The notes below the pieces were generated by a model. The model was not told the origin of the DNA and did not search any database. It saw nothing but the letters and a program-made list of their open reading frames with translations. From NCBI GenBank assembly GCA_026786065.1, contig JAJAYS010000154.1, positions 1-7,848 of the forward strand: a stretch of 7,848 nt of DNA, written 5' to 3'. Source of the stretch: Polaromonas sp. (GTDB lineage Bacteria > Pseudomonadota > Gammaproteobacteria > Burkholderiales > Burkholderiaceae_C). Shown one piece after another: positions 7,466 through 7,848 of the stretch; the first letter of the stretch is position 1, and each line of letters begins with the position of its first letter. A program made the position numbers and the translations under genes.

Positions 7466-7554
7466 GTTGCTGTGCTCTATTGCTTTCGAACTCTGCTGGC
7501 TGTTGTTGCGTTTGCGCGGCTCAAGAGCCGAAACTTACGCTGGATGCCACCAAT

Positions 7555-7587
7555 AAAAAAGGACAGCATTTTAACGTGCTGCCCTTT
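7555..7587 (-). terminator. Intrinsic terminator after tRNA-Gly
   Basis: On the minus strand AAAGGGCAGCA (7587-7577) pairs with TGCTGTCCTTT (7568-7558) through an 11-bp stem containing one G-U wobble and an 8-nt loop, running into six T residues (7560-7555). It starts 4 nt after the CCA end of tRNA-Gly. This is a textbook rho-independent terminator facing the direction of tRNA transcription. Confidence 0.75.
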
Positions 7588-7591
7588 GAAT

Positions 7592-7667
7592 TGGAGCGGG
7601 AGAAGAGTCTCGAACTCTCGACCTCAACCTTGGCAAGGTTGCGCTCTACCAACTGAGCTACTCCCGC
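7592..7667 (-). tRNA. tRNA-Gly (anticodon GCC)
   Basis: The 76-nt minus-strand sequence has acceptor arms GCGGGAG and CTCCCGC, discriminator T(U) and encoded CCA. The anticodon stem-loop CAACC-TTGCCAA-GGTTG gives GCC, and the D-arm reads AGCTCAGTTGG. It reads GGC and GGU codons. It is the first gene of the tRNA cluster, matching E. coli glyW in position and isotype. Confidence 0.97.
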
Positions 7668-7681
7668 GATTACAGCCTTAG

Positions 7682-7687
7682 ATCATA
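7682..7687 (-). promoter_or_regulatory. Candidate -10 element upstream of the tRNA cluster
   Basis: TATGAT on the minus strand (5 of 6 to TATAAT) lies 14 nt before the 5' end of tRNA-Gly, which would place the start about 7 nt before the mature tRNA. No convincing -35 hexamer is visible at 16-18 nt upstream, where the sequence is GC-rich. The call rests on this hexamer and its position only. Confidence 0.4.
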
Positions 7688-7730
7688 GCGCAGTTTCTTT
7701 TGCGCGCCCGCCGCGAACCGAAAAACATCT

Positions 7731-7848
7731 TCAGTGCTTTACCGTTCCGACGCCAACCGCCGGCGCAGCCGCTCTTGCTGCTGCTGCCATCGCCACCTCT
7801 TCGTCGGTCAGCGGAATCGGCTGGCGCTCGAGTGCTACCTGCAGTACC
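7731..7848 (-). CDS. C-terminal end of an unidentified protein (start lies outside the window)
   Basis: An open frame enters from the right edge and gives 38 residues, beginning VLQVALERQPIPLTDEEVA, continuing through an Ala-rich stretch, and ending VGVGTVKH at a TGA (7733-7731). The part rich in charged and hydrophobic residues looks like genuine coding sequence, and the stop is 63 nt before tRNA-Gly. I cannot name it. It does not resemble the C-terminus of PgsA, the gene that precedes the same tRNA cluster in E. coli. The fragment is short, so chance openness is possible. Confidence 0.5.
   Translation of the reverse strand, partial: VLQVALERQPIPLTDEEVAMAAAARAAAPAVGVGTVKH

Noticed and set aside
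7517..7532. Inverted repeat CGGCTC-AA-GAGCCG between tRNA-Gly and tRNA-Cys
   Set aside because: The loop is only two bases and no T-run follows on either strand. I could not assign it as a terminator or operator.
7300..7656. Plus-strand frame containing GAGRSRTDLAGFAIQN
   Set aside because: It is the complement of tRNA-Cys and tRNA-Gly and not a protein gene.
7233..7667. tRNA cluster as an integration hotspot
   Set aside because: I saw no integrase, no duplicated tRNA 3' end (attachment site) and no phage or island genes within the window.

Overview
The window reads as a chromosomal segment of a GC-rich betaproteobacterium. Burkholderiales, probably Comamonadaceae-like, is my inference from codon use, protein flavour and the tRNA cluster; no marker in the window fixes the genus. 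It holds two units: a tripartite RND multidrug-efflux locus with its divergent TetR-type repressor (1-6536), and a tRNA cluster with a conserved-looking hypothetical gene (6533-7667). The tail of one further gene lies at the right edge.

Efflux locus: on the minus strand, reading right to left, come a periplasmic adaptor lipoprotein (5621-4302), an AcrB/MexB-type inner-membrane RND pump (4289-1110) and an OprM/NodT-type outer-membrane channel (1110 to beyond base 1, C-terminus cut off). The genes are 12 nt apart and then overlap by one base (or four with the alternative start), so they form one operon encoding a complete export machine from inner membrane to outside. The repressor is transcribed the other way from 5838. 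In the 216-nt divergent region there is a perfect 9-bp inverted repeat (5781-5802) that, as I remember it, is almost identical to the E. coli AcrR operator of acrR-acrAB. Candidate promoters for both directions overlap it, so the expected circuit is a local drug-responsive repressor controlling both itself and the pump.

Right part: the repressor gene ends in a tail-to-tail overlap with an unrecognised 213-aa acidic protein (7174-6533, minus). Upstream of it lie tRNA-Leu(UAA), tRNA-Cys(GCA) and tRNA-Gly(GCC), transcribed in the order Gly-Cys-Leu. This is the same order as the E. coli glyW-cysT-leuZ cluster. Hairpins with U-runs follow tRNA-Gly and tRNA-Cys, which suggests partial uncoupling of the three tRNAs. 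A 38-residue C-terminal coding fragment ends at 7731.

No insertion sequence, CRISPR array, phage gene or obviously novel system is visible. The most notable items are the AcrR-type operator, the terminator-punctuated tRNA cluster, and low-complexity tails on two proteins. No stretch over 300 bases lacks a gene.
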